A stretch of 64,000 nt of DNA from Planococcus circulans (GCF_020023385.1 NZ_JAIQCL010000002.1:372001-436000), one strand, 5' to 3'. Counted from the first letter of the stretch, positions 34,788-45,089 are shown. Translations and numbers: made by a program. The notes: generated by a model from the letters alone, not told the origin.

Positions 34788-36515
34788 TTATTCTTCGACA
34801 GCTGCCACTGGGATGTGCTGGAAGCTTGCTACATCGAACAAGCCGCAATCGGTTAACTTCAATTTTGGGATAACCGGCAACGATAAAAAAGAAAGCGTTA
34901 AAAAGGCGTTGAAATGGGAGGGAGCTCCGATCAGCTCAAGACTTTCATCGAGCTCCTTGAGCTGTTCAAATACGACGTCGAACGGTTCTTCCGACATCAG
35001 GCCTGCAATGGCAAGAGGAAGGCTGGCTAAAACTTTCCCATCCTGGACAATCACCAATCCGCCTTTCAGGCTTTGCAAAGCTTCCGCTGCCGTTTGAATG
35101 TCGCTGTCTGTTGTTCCAACAGCGATAATATTATGTGAATCATGGGCAACGGTAGTCGCGATGGCGCCGTTTTTCAGGTCAAGGCCATGAACGATGCCAA
35201 GGCCGATATTGCCGGTTGCGCGGTGGCGCTCAATCACCGCAATCTTCAATAGATCCTTTTCTGTATCCGATTCAAACAAACCATCGACTACAGGAGCTTC
35301 TTCAATCAAATGTTCCGTGATGAGATTATTTGGGTTGATGCCGATGATGTGCGCTTTTGTGCTGCCGTTCGCGGGGATTTGAAAGCTGTCCTTGGAAAGC
35401 TTTGCGATACTTACGGTATCCTGGACTGTTGCTATGTCACTTTTTTGCTGGAGGGGTCCCACGTATTGGCCGTTTTGCGCCGCCAACTGCCCACTTTTAT
35501 AAACTTCTGCGATTGTCAATTCCTCTAAATTGTCGAGCAGCAGGAAATCCGCAACATAACCTGGTGCGATGGCGCCTTTTTGGTGCAGTCCGAAGCATTG
35601 TGCGGCATTGATGCTGGCCATGGAAATAGCGGTTATCGGATGGACGCCCTGCTTAATGGCAGTCCGCACATTATAATCGACACTGCCTTCTTCGATCAAA
35701 TCATCCAAATGTTTGTCATCTGTACAGAACAAGCAGCGGTGGGCGTTCTGGTCTGTTACACCTTCGAGCAGAGCCAGGAGGTTTTTTGCGACGGACCCCT
35801 CGCGAAGCATCACGTACATGCCCCGTTCCAAACGCATCATCATTTCTTCTTTTGTGACACATTCATGATCCGTCAAGATGCCGGCAGTTCCATAGACATT
35901 GATGTCGTTTTCAGTGAGGCCGGCCGCATGCCCGTCAATTTGCCGGTTCAGCAGCAGTTTATCAAGCATGGCATCATCTCCGCGCAGAACAGCTGGGAAG
36001 TCCATGACTTCAGCGAGCCCCAAAACCCCATCGCGGAGCAGGAAAGGCGTCAGGTCTTCAGCGGCCAGGCAGGCACCTGCATTTTCAAAGGAAGTCGCCG
36101 GCACACAGGAAGGCAGCATAAGTTGGATATCGAGCAATGTTGCTTCAGCATCCTTCAGCATAAATTCCAGTCCATGAGTTCCACTGACATTTGCAATTTC
36201 ATGTGGATCGGCAATGACTGTTGTGACGCCATGCGGCAGGACCACTTGTGAGAACTGCTGCGGTGTCACCATCGAAGATTCGATATGGACATGGGCATCG
36301 ATTAAACCCGGAGCCATAAACTTTCCAGTGGCATCGATTTCCTTGAGGCCTTGATAATCACCGATGCCGACAATTATCCCATCGCTGATAGCTACATCGC
36401 CAGTAGTGAGGGTCTTTGTGAATACATTGACGATTGACGCATTGCGGATCACCAAATCGGCTTTTCTTTGTTTATTGGCGACATCTATCCGGTTTTTTAA
36501 TTGTGCTTTAGTCAT
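34788..36515 (-). CDS. ade: Adenine deaminase
   Basis: The 575-residue amidohydrolase converts adenine to hypoxanthine in purine salvage. The metal motif is PGLIDAHVHIESSMVTP near residue 70, with PHGVTTVIADPHEIANV and the C-terminal GLVIVQDGKVLASLPLAIAGLMS, all typical of AdeC. Length is normal (570-600). AAAGGAG precedes the ATG. It is monocistronic. No purine riboswitch was seen in the 263 bases between it and the divergent gene. Confidence 0.93.
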   Translation of the reverse strand: MTKAQLKNRIDVANKQRKADLVIRNASIVNVFTKTLTTGDVAISDGIIVGIGDYQGLKEIDATGKFMAPGLIDAHVHIESSMVTPQQFSQVVLPHGVTTVIADPHEIANVSGTHGLEFMLKDAEATLLDIQLMLPSCVPATSFENAGACLAAEDLTPFLLRDGVLGLAEVMDFPAVLRGDDAMLDKLLLNRQIDGHAAGLTENDINVYGTAGILTDHECVTKEEMMMRLERGMYVMLREGSVAKNLLALLEGVTDQNAHRCLFCTDDKHLDDLIEEGSVDYNVRTAIKQGVHPITAISMASINAAQCFGLHQKGAIAPGYVADFLLLDNLEELTIAEVYKSGQLAAQNGQYVGPLQQKSDIATVQDTVSIAKLSKDSFQIPANGSTKAHIIGINPNNLITEHLIEEAPVVDGLFESDTEKDLLKIAVIERHRATGNIGLGIVHGLDLKNGAIATTVAHDSHNIIAVGTTDSDIQTAAEALQSLKGGLVIVQDGKVLASLPLAIAGLMSEEPFDVVFEQLKELDESLELIGAPSHFNAFLTLSFLSLPVIPKLKLTDCGLFDVASFQHIPVAAVEE

Positions 36516-36778
36516 TGTTATTCAGGCTCCTTTAAAGGGATTTTGGATTTCATTAATGGAAGGGAAGTTATTGACGAGCTGAACTTTGCTTCATTTTACA
36601 TGAGATAGTTGATAAGCTCTAGCGAAAAGTGGGAGGGAAAAGTTCTTGGCTAGAAGGCTGGAAGCTGTATGAAAAATGCAGCTTGGATGCTGTTAAGTGC
36701 ATAAAGATTTTATTTTATCGGCAGAAGAGATTATAATAAGGAAATCACTTAGCGAATTTCCAGAAAGAAGATGACGAT

Positions 36779-37837
36779 ATGAGGAATCACCCGATGGCAA
36801 AAGCTTTTGCAGTCGGTTTGGCAGGTGCTGGGCTGTTTGTTGCAGCAGGAGCGCCGATGCCTTGGCTGTTGGGTCCTTTGTTTGCGGTTTTGCTGGTGCA
36901 ATTGTTTACACCGGTTTCACTGAAATGGCATTCCGGTTACCGCAATGGCGGATTGGTTGTGGCAGGGTATGTCATCGGATATGCCTTCACTCTTGAAGCT
37001 TTGCAGGGGATGAAACAATATTTTTGGGCGATGGTACTGATCAATATCGCATTTTTTATCCTTTTCATGTTCATCAGTTCATTGATGGCTTCACGGACAA
37101 AAGTTGATCAGGCAACCGCGATGACCTGCTGCGTTCCGGGGGGGTTGTCTCAAATCATCACGTTTGCGGAAGAACAGAAAACCATCGATTTGACGGCAGT
37201 CACTTTTTACCATGTTCTTCGCGTGCTGCTAATTGTTGCCATCGTGCCATTTATTGTGGCAAATGGAGGATCAGCCCATGTGGAAGAACTGGGGCAGGGA
37301 GATTACTCCCTGCAATTAATCGGATTGTTGGGGCTGTGTTACGGAGCTGGGATGCTGGCGCAGAAAATGAAGGTGCCGACGGCTTTTTTGCTGGGACCAG
37401 TCTTTCTGATTATGGCCTTTAATCTCGTTGGTGTACCTATGCCGATCATGCCAGGTTCTTTTCTGCACATCGCGCAATTATTCATCGGCATTTACATCGG
37501 GCTGTTGCTGAAAAAAGAAGATTTGAAATTGACGAAGCGAATGATTTTCTATTCGTTCTTTTCAAGCGCAGTGTTGATCGCCTTTGCCTATGGGCTCAGC
37601 TTTGTTCTTCAGGACCTCTACGGCCTTAGTTTTTCAACCAGCTTCCTGAGTTTGGTGCCAGGGGGGCTTGATCAGATGGGACTCATTGCAGCCTCGGTTC
37701 ATGCAGACGTCACCGTCGTAACTGCTTTTCAATTGTTCCGGATTTTGTTTTTATCGGTGTTGGTTGTGCCATTTGTTAAACTAGTGGTGGGCCGCAGTGA
37801 GCAAAGGAAAAAAGTAGTTGAGGAAAATATAAGATAG
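36779..37837 (+). CDS. AbrB-family (PF05145) integral membrane protein
   Basis: The 352-residue protein consists of two homologous halves of about five helices, each containing a GA..PWLLGP-like or AFLLGPVF segment and a C-PGG-LSQ/VPGGLDQ motif (CCVPGGLSQIITFAEE and LVPGGLDQMGLIA). This is the AbrB membrane duplication family, sometimes misnamed ammonia monooxygenase. Function is unproven; a transport or regulatory role is assumed. The ribosome binding site (AGAAAG) is weak, so MAKAF at 36794 is an alternative start. A strong terminator follows. Confidence 0.85.
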   Translation: MRNHPMAKAFAVGLAGAGLFVAAGAPMPWLLGPLFAVLLVQLFTPVSLKWHSGYRNGGLVVAGYVIGYAFTLEALQGMKQYFWAMVLINIAFFILFMFISSLMASRTKVDQATAMTCCVPGGLSQIITFAEEQKTIDLTAVTFYHVLRVLLIVAIVPFIVANGGSAHVEELGQGDYSLQLIGLLGLCYGAGMLAQKMKVPTAFLLGPVFLIMAFNLVGVPMPIMPGSFLHIAQLFIGIYIGLLLKKEDLKLTKRMIFYSFFSSAVLIAFAYGLSFVLQDLYGLSFSTSFLSLVPGGLDQMGLIAASVHADVTVVTAFQLFRILFLSVLVVPFVKLVVGRSEQRKKVVEENIR

Positions 37838-37841
37838 GGCA

Positions 37842-37881
37842 AAAAGCAACCAGGGACTCTTTTGTCCCTGGCTGCTTTTTT
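37842..37881. terminator. Bidirectional terminator between the AbrB-family gene and the xylosidase gene
   Basis: AAAAGCAACCAGGGAC pairs with GTCCCTGGCTGCTTTT (one mismatch) around TCTTTT, then more Ts. Confidence 0.88.
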
Positions 37882-37890
37882 GCTGTAGCA

Positions 37891-39504
37891 TTATTCGGTT
37901 GTTTCCTTATAGATGAAATAGTCGAAATCAGCTGGCTGCTGTTGTCCTGACAGATCCTGGCATTGCATGCCGACAAATGCACCAGTGAAGAAACCGCCGC
38001 CTTGGATATAGTCATCCGAAAGTTTATGGGATTCAAACTTGATCGGAAGCGTGTGCCAGTTCTCTCCGTCAAAGGAGTAAGAGTACAGGTAAGTTGTCGT
38101 TTGTACTTCCACACGCATCCAAACAGATTCCACATGCTCAGGAATGCTGATTTCCTCTCCTTGGAGCGGCTGTGCGAAGGAGAAGTTATCGCACACTGTA
38201 AGTTCAAGAATGCGTCCCTTTTCTTCATGCCAGGAAATCTGGAGAGCTGTCCAGTTTTCGGTGTTGTAATAATTTACGAGTCCGGCTCCCTGCTGGAAAG
38301 TAGTGGGCTGGAAAGCAACTTTTGTTTCGGCGATAAAATTAAAATGCTGCCAGCGTCTTGCAACGAACGCCTGCGTGAACTTGGACGTCAGCGATTCACG
38401 CCCGTATAGACGGAGATGTCCAGGGCTGTCTGTTAAAGACGCGATTTCTTCGCCAAGCGGAATGCGGAGTGTCTGAAAATGGCTGTTCAATTCTACAGAA
38501 TCAAACTCATCTTTTTCAGGGAAATCTGCTGGCCATTGGACTTCTTCAATCGCCGGACCTTCAATTTTTGAAGAAGGCTGGTTGCCTCCGATAACATAAG
38601 GCCAATCATCTTTCCATTCCAGACGTTGGATGGCAGTTTCCCTGCCAAGCGGACAAAAACCTCGCGGATCCAATAAAGCTTGGTCTTCCTGAGGCAAGGG
38701 ACGTCCAGTTAAATGCACCAGGAACCATTCATCTGTATGAGTTTGGACCATCGAAGCATGTCCGGCTTTCTGAAGTGGAATTCTTGGATAGGGCCATGAG
38801 GTAATCAATGGATTTTCAGGATGGACTTCATACGGTCCGTCGATCTGGCGAGAGCGGGCGATTGTTGCCTGATGATCGTATTTGGTTCCGCCTTCTGCTG
38901 TCAGCAGGTAGTAATACTCGCCGATCTTGTAAAGATGCGGCGCTTCGGTCAGTTTGATGTCAGTGCCTTTAAAGATGATTTTGGAGTCGCCGATGAGTTT
39001 GCGTGTGGCCGGATCGAATTCCTGCAGGACGATGCCGTAAAAAGGATGATGCCCGACACGGTGGTCCCAGTACATATTGACAAAGTATTTTTTGCCGGAT
39101 TCATCATGAAAGAGGGAAGGGTCGAATCCAGAGCTGTTCAGGTAAGACGGCTCTGACCATTCCCCGTCGATGGTTTCACAGGTCACTAAATAATTGTGGC
39201 AGTCTTTCCATTGGCCTTCTGTCACTTTCACGTCCGTAAAAATCAGCCAAAACTGCCCATCACTGTATGACAGGGCAGGAGCCCAAACGCCTCCGGAATT
39301 CGGGTTTCCGGACATATTCAATTGACTCAACCGATTCAAGGGACGTGAGATCAACCGCCAGTTCTTCAAGTCTTTGGAGTGATAGATTCCTACTCCTGGA
39401 AACCATTCGAAGGTAGAAACAGCAATGTAGTAATCTTCTCCTACACGGCAAATAGATGGGTCGGGATTAAAACCTGGCAAAATCGGATTTTGGATCATCG
39501 TCAT
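37891..39504 (-). CDS. xynB: GH43 beta-xylosidase
   Basis: The 537-residue enzyme hydrolyses xylo-oligosaccharides to xylose. The N-terminal five-bladed propeller starts [35 protein letters not shown], containing the catalytic base Asp of [15 protein letters not shown] carries the catalytic acid Glu. A C-terminal beta-sandwich (from about residue 340) follows, as in XynB/XynD-type GH43 enzymes. There is no signal peptide, so it acts on imported oligosaccharides. It is expressed from a promoter overlapped by a XylR operator, with a cre site in the leader. Confidence 0.92.
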   Translation of the reverse strand: MTMIQNPILPGFNPDPSICRVGEDYYIAVSTFEWFPGVGIYHSKDLKNWRLISRPLNRLSQLNMSGNPNSGGVWAPALSYSDGQFWLIFTDVKVTEGQWKDCHNYLVTCETIDGEWSEPSYLNSSGFDPSLFHDESGKKYFVNMYWDHRVGHHPFYGIVLQEFDPATRKLIGDSKIIFKGTDIKLTEAPHLYKIGEYYYLLTAEGGTKYDHQATIARSRQIDGPYEVHPENPLITSWPYPRIPLQKAGHASMVQTHTDEWFLVHLTGRPLPQEDQALLDPRGFCPLGRETAIQRLEWKDDWPYVIGGNQPSSKIEGPAIEEVQWPADFPEKDEFDSVELNSHFQTLRIPLGEEIASLTDSPGHLRLYGRESLTSKFTQAFVARRWQHFNFIAETKVAFQPTTFQQGAGLVNYYNTENWTALQISWHEEKGRILELTVCDNFSFAQPLQGEEISIPEHVESVWMRVEVQTTTYLYSYSFDGENWHTLPIKFESHKLSDDYIQGGGFFTGAFVGMQCQDLSGQQQPADFDYFIYKETTE

Positions 39505-39528
39505 TGTTCTTCATCCTCCATTCAGATA

Positions 39529-39542
39529 TGTAAGTGCTTACA
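39529..39542 (-). promoter_or_regulatory. cre site in the xynB leader
   Basis: TGTAAGTGCTTACA is a perfect palindrome matching the CcpA cre consensus. It lies 25 bases upstream of the xynB start codon, downstream of the promoter, so it would act as a roadblock. Confidence 0.8.
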
Positions 39543-39568
39543 AATTTCGTTTTTTCAACTTCCAATCG

Positions 39569-39601
39569 ATCATACCGCACTTAGTCTATTGAGTAAACTA
39601 A
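39569..39601 (-). promoter_or_regulatory. xynB promoter with XylR operator
   Basis: Minus-strand -35 TTTACT (39592-39597) and -10 TATGAT (39569-39574) are 17 bases apart. The operator TTAGTCTA-N5-TAAACTAA (39581-39601) covers the -35 and spacer. It matches the two other XylR sites at 41131 and 45090. Confidence 0.8.
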
Positions 39602-39636
39602 GTTTTTTGAAATAGCTTAAAATATAATTAGAAAAA

Positions 39637-39663
39637 GCTGGTATCCGCAAATGGGATATCAGC
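39637..39663 (-). terminator. Terminator of xylR
   Basis: A ten-base stem with one mismatch (GCTGATATCC against GGATACCAGC on the minus strand) is followed by TTTTTC. Confidence 0.75.
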
Positions 39664-39692
39664 GAGACCTACTAGCTGGAAGCGTCTATTTT

Positions 39693-40901
39693 CTAAGCCT
39701 TCAAGCTTGTTTTCTGTTGCATACTGACACTGAGGAAGTTTTCAATGGAAAAGGCGGCTGCCCCCAAAGCGCTTGAGAAAGTGCTCAGTTCAGAGAAGCA
39801 GATGGTCAAATCATTTTGCTGGAACCATAAAGCCTGATTCGATACCCGATCCGTTAAGGTTTTAGTTAGCCACTTAGAAGAAGACGCCATTCGGTTGCCG
39901 ATTATCACTTGCTGGGGATTAAAGCTGTTGATGATGTTATTGATGCCGACACCCAGGTAATCACCGGCTTGTTCGAATAGAGCTATCACTTTTGGGTCGC
40001 CCTGCTCGGCAAGCACCATAAGATCGCTCAGCTCCAATTCTTTTCCTGAATGGGAGAAAATGTTCATTTTTTCTGCGGCTGTCAGCAAAGCCTGTTCAGA
40101 AGCAAATAGTTCCCAACAGCCCTTATTGCCGCAACGGCAAGTAGGGCCATTCACTTGAATCGTCATATGGCCGAGTTCACCCGAAAAGCCATTTGAGCCT
40201 TTATACAAAGCGCCATTCAATATCAACCCAACACCGATACCGATTCCGGCACTGACGTAGATGATATGCTCGGAATCTTTTCCGGCACCGAACCTCTTTT
40301 CTCCATATGCACCCGCATTCGCTTCGTTTTCAATGATGATCGGCAACTGGTAGCGGTTTTCGAGAACCAGCTTCAAGTTTAAGTTCTTCCATTTTAAGTT
40401 GGGGGCAAGCAGGATTTCGCCATTATTGTCAACGATGCCCGGCACACCCACACCGATGCCGATGATGCCGTGAGGGCTAGGCGGAGCAGACTCCGTCAAA
40501 TGATCGATGGTATTGAATAACTGTTTTTCAATTTCTTCATAGGACAAATTCTTAAAAGTAACTTCTTTTTCTATGCAGATATTGCCGTTCAAATCCGTCA
40601 GCACACCCAGGAGGTAATTCACTCCAATATCAATTCCGATAGAGTAACCGGCTTTTTCATTGAAAAGCAGCATGACCGGGCGCCTTCCGCCACTGGATTT
40701 TCCTGGACCCGATTCATAGATCAACTGATCATCCAATAAGTCATTCACCAGGGAAGAGACCGTGCCTTTATTTAAACCGACTTCCTGAGCCACTGCTGCT
40801 CTTGAGATAGGGGAATGGTTTATAATTTTTTTCAGTACCAGGGATTTATTGCCCTCTTTTACTACGTGATGGTTCCAGGTCTTGTTTTCTCCAATGTTCA
40901 T
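39693..40901 (-). CDS. xylR: ROK-family xylose repressor XylR
   Basis: The 402-residue repressor has an N-terminal winged helix (ISRAAVAQEVGLNKGTVSSLVNDLL, residues about 30-55) and a ROK sugar-binding domain with IGIDIGVNYLLGVL and the zinc motif CRCGNKGCWELFAS near residue 260. Xylose binding should release it from the three operators in this window. ATG 40901 has AAGGAG nine bases upstream; the TTG at 40910 is inside that site. It lies between the xylosidase and the transporter genes. Confidence 0.92.
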   Translation of the reverse strand: MNIGENKTWNHHVVKEGNKSLVLKKIINHSPISRAAVAQEVGLNKGTVSSLVNDLLDDQLIYESGPGKSSGGRRPVMLLFNEKAGYSIGIDIGVNYLLGVLTDLNGNICIEKEVTFKNLSYEEIEKQLFNTIDHLTESAPPSPHGIIGIGVGVPGIVDNNGEILLAPNLKWKNLNLKLVLENRYQLPIIIENEANAGAYGEKRFGAGKDSEHIIYVSAGIGIGVGLILNGALYKGSNGFSGELGHMTIQVNGPTCRCGNKGCWELFASEQALLTAAEKMNIFSHSGKELELSDLMVLAEQGDPKVIALFEQAGDYLGVGINNIINSFNPQQVIIGNRMASSSKWLTKTLTDRVSNQALWFQQNDLTICFSELSTFSSALGAAAFSIENFLSVSMQQKTSLKA

Positions 40902-41130
40902 GACAAGCAACTCCTTCTACTGAAATCTTGCTTTCTATCAACTTTCAAAATCGACCTTTGAAAATTTTCTGTACAAACGTCCAAGCTGTGGAGGAGAAGT
41001 GGAAGAGACATTTATCTGGGGACTTCTCGTACGGTAATTTTCAAAACCCTCTAGTTAATAGTGTAACGCCATTTTTAAGATTTGGGTAAAAAAACCTCAT
41101 TCGTTTGGAATTTTATCACGAAAATAAAAC

Positions 41131-41172
41131 TTTGTTTAGCCACTAGACTAACAATATTTATTTTGCTACAAT
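41131..41172 (+). promoter_or_regulatory. Promoter and XylR operator of the ABC transporter genes
   Basis: The operator is TTTGTTTA-N5-TAGACTAA (41131-41151). Its right arm contains the -35 TAGACT (41144-41149), with a 17-base spacer to -10 TACAAT (41167-41172). The remaining sequence of the 333-base gap upstream (40902-41130) shows no other clear element. Confidence 0.8.
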
Positions 41173-41234
41173 GAAACCGCATACAACAATCTGAAAATTG
41201 TTGTAATAATAAAATTTGCAAGGGGGAGAACAAT

Positions 41235-42536
41235 ATGGGGAAGAAGAAAACGCTTACACTTCTATCGTCCGCTTTGGCTTTAACAATGTTATTAACAGGT
41301 TGCTCAGATTCCGAGGAAGCAGGGGAAGCATCAGGGGCAGCAGAAAAAGAAATAAAGTTCATGCATTTATGGCCTGAGGGCAGTTCTAAAAAACATTTTG
41401 ATGTGGTAAATGAAATTATCGCTGAATACGAAGCAGAGAATGAAGGGGTTTCCGTTGACCTTGAAGTATTGAGCAATGAACAATATAAAGATAAGTTGAG
41501 AGTACTCTCCACGTCCGGGGATCTTCCGGATGTCGGGTTGACATGGGCAGCAGGATTTTTGGAGCCTTATGTGGGCGGCAATATGTTTGCGCCACTGGAT
41601 GATGTAATCGAAGAAGACTTGAGCGATGCATTTGTATCGGGGACTACGGAAGCCTATGCCATGGATGGTTCGACTTATGGTTTGCCTTTAGAATTGAATA
41701 TCGTTTCTTTATACTATAACAAAGCGATGTTTGAAGAGCAGGGAATCACACCGCCCGAGACTTATGAAGAACTTGAGACGGCTGTAAAAGAATTCAATGA
41801 CGCCGGTATCCAACCGATCGCTTTAGGAAACCGGGATTCTTGGACAGGATCTATGTGGTATATGTATCTGGCTGACCGTATCGGCGGCGCGGATGTATTG
41901 AACAAAGCGATTGACCGCTCGGGTTCTTTTGAAGATCCGGCTTTGGTCGAAGCGGCTGCGAAAACGCAGGAATTGGTCGACATGGGTGCTTTCGTCAATG
42001 GTTTTAACGGACTTGCTGACGAAGAGGCAAAATCCATGTTCATGAGTGGACAGGCGCCGATGTACTTGATCGCGACTTGGGATCTTCCAAACTTCACGAC
42101 AAACGAAAGCGTACCGCAAGAATTCAGAGATTCAATCGGCTACCTTAACTTCCCGACTGTCGAAGGACAAGGGGATATGAGCAGTTTTGTCGGTGGTCCT
42201 GGAGTTGGATTATTCGTTGCGGAAGAATCCGAAGTAAAAGAAGAAGCGAAAGATTTCGCATCTTATTTTGTTAAGGCATGGGGAGAAGAAGCTGTGACTA
42301 AAGCGGGAGTAATTCCTGCCACTAAAGTAGACGCCGCGTCATTGGACCTGCCTGAAATGTATGTAGATATTCTGAATGAATTGAATGGTGCTACAAACAT
42401 CACGTTGTTCGCAGATGTTCAAATGAGCCCGGACGTGGCTCAAGTACATTTGGACTCTATTCAAGCCCTTTTCGGCAATCAAATAACTCCGGAAGAGTTT
42501 GCTAAGAATCACGAAGAAGCCCTTTCAAAAGAATAA
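41235..42536 (+). CDS. ABC transporter sugar-binding lipoprotein (xylo-oligosaccharide type)
   Basis: The 433-residue solute-binding protein of the CUT1 class has the lipobox LTGC, then a typical MalE-like region (DKLRVLSTSGDLPDVGLTWAAGF, YGLPLELNIVSLYYNK, FMSGQAPMYLIATWDLPNF). AGGGGGAGA precedes the ATG. It heads a three-gene transporter operon under a XylR operator, so a xylose polymer fragment is the likely ligand. A hairpin follows that separates it from the permeases. Confidence 0.88.
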   Translation: MGKKKTLTLLSSALALTMLLTGCSDSEEAGEASGAAEKEIKFMHLWPEGSSKKHFDVVNEIIAEYEAENEGVSVDLEVLSNEQYKDKLRVLSTSGDLPDVGLTWAAGFLEPYVGGNMFAPLDDVIEEDLSDAFVSGTTEAYAMDGSTYGLPLELNIVSLYYNKAMFEEQGITPPETYEELETAVKEFNDAGIQPIALGNRDSWTGSMWYMYLADRIGGADVLNKAIDRSGSFEDPALVEAAAKTQELVDMGAFVNGFNGLADEEAKSMFMSGQAPMYLIATWDLPNFTTNESVPQEFRDSIGYLNFPTVEGQGDMSSFVGGPGVGLFVAEESEVKEEAKDFASYFVKAWGEEAVTKAGVIPATKVDAASLDLPEMYVDILNELNGATNITLFADVQMSPDVAQVHLDSIQALFGNQITPEEFAKNHEEALSKE

Positions 42537-42570
42537 GTGATACTTCCAAAAGAAAAATCTAATTAAAAAG

Positions 42571-42610
42571 AGGGGGCATATCCAACACTGTGGATTGTCC
42601 CCTTGTATTT
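42571..42610 (+). terminator. Attenuator hairpin between binding protein and permease genes
   Basis: GGGGGCATATCCA pairs imperfectly with TGGATTGTCCCC, followed by TTGTATTTT. It probably allows more binding protein than permease, as for the TRAP operon at 11939. Confidence 0.65.
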
Positions 42611-42633
42611 TCTAGGATATGGGGTTGAATGGT

Positions 42634-43512
42634 ATGAATAAAGTAATGTCGAATAAGTTCTATATCGCTTTTTATATTGCGCCAGCACTTCTTCTACTGC
42701 TGATCCTCGTTTTCATCCCCTTAGTCTTATCAGGGTATTATGGCTTGATGGATTGGGACGGCATAGGAGAGAAAACCTTTATCGGTTTAGAAAATTACAT
42801 CACTGGAATTCAGGATAAGCTGTTCTGGAACAGCGCGTTCCATTCATTTTTATTGGCGATTTTTTCTACCTTAAGTTTAGTCATTTACTTGACGGTCTCT
42901 TTTATATTGGCTTCAAAGATTAAAGGAGCAGATTTACTGCGCAAAATTTACCTGATTCCCATGTTGTTGTCTTCAGTTGCCATTGCCCAGCTATGGGTTA
43001 AAATCTACAATCCATCAAATGGTATTCTGAATGTCTTCCTGATGAGCATCGGCGTGGAAAATCCACCATTATGGTTAGCAAATCCTTCGATTGTGTTGTT
43101 TGCCATATTCGTTCCGATTTTATGGCAGTATGCAGGTTTCTACATATTGATCTATTATGCAGCTCTGAAGAATATTCCTGAATCACTGATAGAAGCTGCA
43201 AGGATTGATGGAGCATCCGCTTTCCAGATTGCCACACGCATCAAGCTGCCGTTGATCAAAGAAGTGGTCAGCGTAACGATTGTCCTGGCAATCGTCGGAT
43301 CTCTTAAATATTTCGATTTGATCTACGTAATGACTGCCGGGGGGCCAAACGGAGCCAGTGAAGTTATGGCTTCTTATATGTACAAACTTGCTTTTTCGAA
43401 TTATAACTTCGGTTACGGGAGTGCCATCGGCTTCCTGTTATTGATCATTACTTTGATCGTTACACTTATTGTACGGAAACTGACAGAAACTAAAGATAAA
43501 CTCGAATATTAG
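42634..43512 (+). CDS. CUT1 ABC sugar transporter permease 1 (MalF/LacF type)
   Basis: The 292-residue permease has six helices and the docking loop IPESLIEAARIDGASAFQIATRIKLP (EAA motif). The first ATG (42619) is too close to any ribosome binding site; ATG 42634 has GGGG about nine bases before it. No ATPase gene is in the operon, so a shared MsmX-type ATPase is inferred, as for other CUT1 systems in Bacillales. Confidence 0.88.
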   Translation: MNKVMSNKFYIAFYIAPALLLLLILVFIPLVLSGYYGLMDWDGIGEKTFIGLENYITGIQDKLFWNSAFHSFLLAIFSTLSLVIYLTVSFILASKIKGADLLRKIYLIPMLLSSVAIAQLWVKIYNPSNGILNVFLMSIGVENPPLWLANPSIVLFAIFVPILWQYAGFYILIYYAALKNIPESLIEAARIDGASAFQIATRIKLPLIKEVVSVTIVLAIVGSLKYFDLIYVMTAGGPNGASEVMASYMYKLAFSNYNFGYGSAIGFLLLIITLIVTLIVRKLTETKDKLEY

Positions 43513-43525
43513 AGGAGGCATGAAA

Positions 43526-44347
43526 ATGGGCCGCATTGGTTATTTCTTTCTGTACCTGGCATTGATCATCGTAGGGCTATTTCAAATCTTGCCGTTGATC
43601 TGGCTGTTCCTATTCTCCTTAAAAGATAATAATGAGATCTTCGCGGGTTCGCCGTTTGCGCTGCCTTCGGAATTCAGATGGGAGAATTACGCGAAAGTCT
43701 GGGATGGCGGCATCGGTACTTATTTCTTCAACAGTGTCTGGATTACGATCCTTGCCATCATTTTAACCGTCCTTTTTGCAAGCATGGCGGCTTTCGCGAT
43801 TACAAGGTTAAAGTGGAAATTGAGTGGACTGGTGCTTGGGTTGTTCATGGTTGGATTAATGATTCCGATTCATTCCGCCCTGATTCCGCTGTACAGCATG
43901 TTCTTAAGTGTCGACATGATCGACAATCCGTTTTCCATTGTCATCACCTACACGGCATATAATCTGCCCATCACATTGATGATTCTGCTCGGCTTCTACT
44001 ATACGCTGCCGCATGAAATTGAAGAAGCGGCCGTGATTGACGGCTGCTCGATCCACCGCATGTTTTTCCGGATTATCCTGCCGATGACAACACCGATTTT
44101 AGCAACGACTGTCGTCATCAACATGATCTATAACTGGAACGAATTCGTATTCGTCAATACCTTCATCAGCTCCGAAAAATACAAGACGCTGACAGTGGGT
44201 ATCCAAAATTTCATTGGCCAATACATGACGGATTGGGGAGCAATCGGCGCAACTTTAGTCATCAGTGTCTTGCCGATCATCGTGGCTTTCATCTTTTTCA
44301 GCAATAAAGTAGTCGAAGGCATTTCATCAAGTGCCGTAAAAGGGTAA
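43526..44347 (+). CDS. CUT1 ABC sugar transporter permease 2 (MalG type)
   Basis: The 273-residue partner permease has six helices, the MalG-type FRWENYAKVW region and EAA loop HEIEEAAVIDGCSIHRMFFRIILP. GAGGAGG fits the ATG at 43526 (seven-base spacer), not the one at 43520. It ends at a strong terminator shared with the convergent YesL-like gene. Confidence 0.88.
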   Translation: MGRIGYFFLYLALIIVGLFQILPLIWLFLFSLKDNNEIFAGSPFALPSEFRWENYAKVWDGGIGTYFFNSVWITILAIILTVLFASMAAFAITRLKWKLSGLVLGLFMVGLMIPIHSALIPLYSMFLSVDMIDNPFSIVITYTAYNLPITLMILLGFYYTLPHEIEEAAVIDGCSIHRMFFRIILPMTTPILATTVVINMIYNWNEFVFVNTFISSEKYKTLTVGIQNFIGQYMTDWGAIGATLVISVLPIIVAFIFFSNKVVEGISSSAVKG

Positions 44348-44351
44348 ATTC

Positions 44352-44403
44352 AAAAAAGCTTCACACCTTAAGGAAGAGATTCCTCTGGGTGTGAAGCTTT
44401 TTT
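44352..44403. terminator. Bidirectional terminator overlapping the end of the YesL-like gene
   Basis: AAAAAAGCTTCACACC pairs perfectly with GGTGTGAAGCTTTTTT. The right arm lies within the last codons of the convergent gene. Confidence 0.85.
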
Positions 44404-45003
44404 ATGGGTTTTCCCGATTGCGTGCATAGCCATCCAGGTCGTAAGAAAAGCATATAAACTGCCGCCGAATATAAATGCCAGAGCTGGAAACAGTCTCATG
44501 ATGAAGAACAACGGAACTAGACAGAGCACAATGACAGCAGTAGCGGGTGGATTGACAAGCATTAGCAGAAATGCGTTTTTAATGACCGAAGGCACCTTAA
44601 TGTCGTAGTGGACGAAGGCCGGGAATAGATAAAAAAGGAAGAACGTGAATATCAGCATAAATGCAAACAAAGGAATGTATGTCCAATCCACTTGTTCGTT
44701 CGGACTTGCTTGGATATAGAAAATATCCAAAGCGATAAACAATAGGATCACAGATACGAAGAATCCAAGGAAATTACTTTTTAAAAAATCTTTCTTATAA
44801 AATTCCCAAAAAGAATTAAAGAGAGGCAGATCGGTATTTCCCTTCAGCCATTCACGGCATATGGCAAACATGGAAGTGGTGGCAGGATAAAAACCGAACA
44901 GGACGCCTCCCAGCAGGGAAAACAACACCCATAGGAGATTCAAGTAAGCAAAGCGGGTGATCCATTCCAAACCAAGATAAATATAGCTGCTTGTGTTATT
45001 CAT
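44368..45003 (-). CDS. DUF624/YesL-family membrane protein
   Basis: The 211-residue protein has five to six helices with the early LNLLWVLFSLLGGVLFGFYPATTSMFAICREW region typical of YesL (DUF624). YesL proteins accompany carbohydrate transporters in Bacillales with unknown function. AAAGGCGG precedes the ATG at 45003. It is divergent from xylA, and the XylR operator at 45090 lies between, so it may share xylose control. Confidence 0.85.
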   Translation of the reverse strand: MNNTSSYIYLGLEWITRFAYLNLLWVLFSLLGGVLFGFYPATTSMFAICREWLKGNTDLPLFNSFWEFYKKDFLKSNFLGFFVSVILLFIALDIFYIQASPNEQVDWTYIPLFAFMLIFTFFLFYLFPAFVHYDIKVPSVIKNAFLLMLVNPPATAVIVLCLVPLFFIMRLFPALAFIFGGSLYAFLTTWMAMHAIGKTHKKASHPEESLP

Positions 45004-45089
45004 TGGTGACCGCCTTTATCGCAGATTTTCGTAATTGATAAAATCATATCCTACTCATCAGAAAAAATCATTACACGGGAATCAAATAC

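Noticed and set aside
36516..36778. Purine riboswitch before the adenine deaminase gene
   Set aside because: No three-way-junction core or conserved loop sequences could be recognised on the minus strand.
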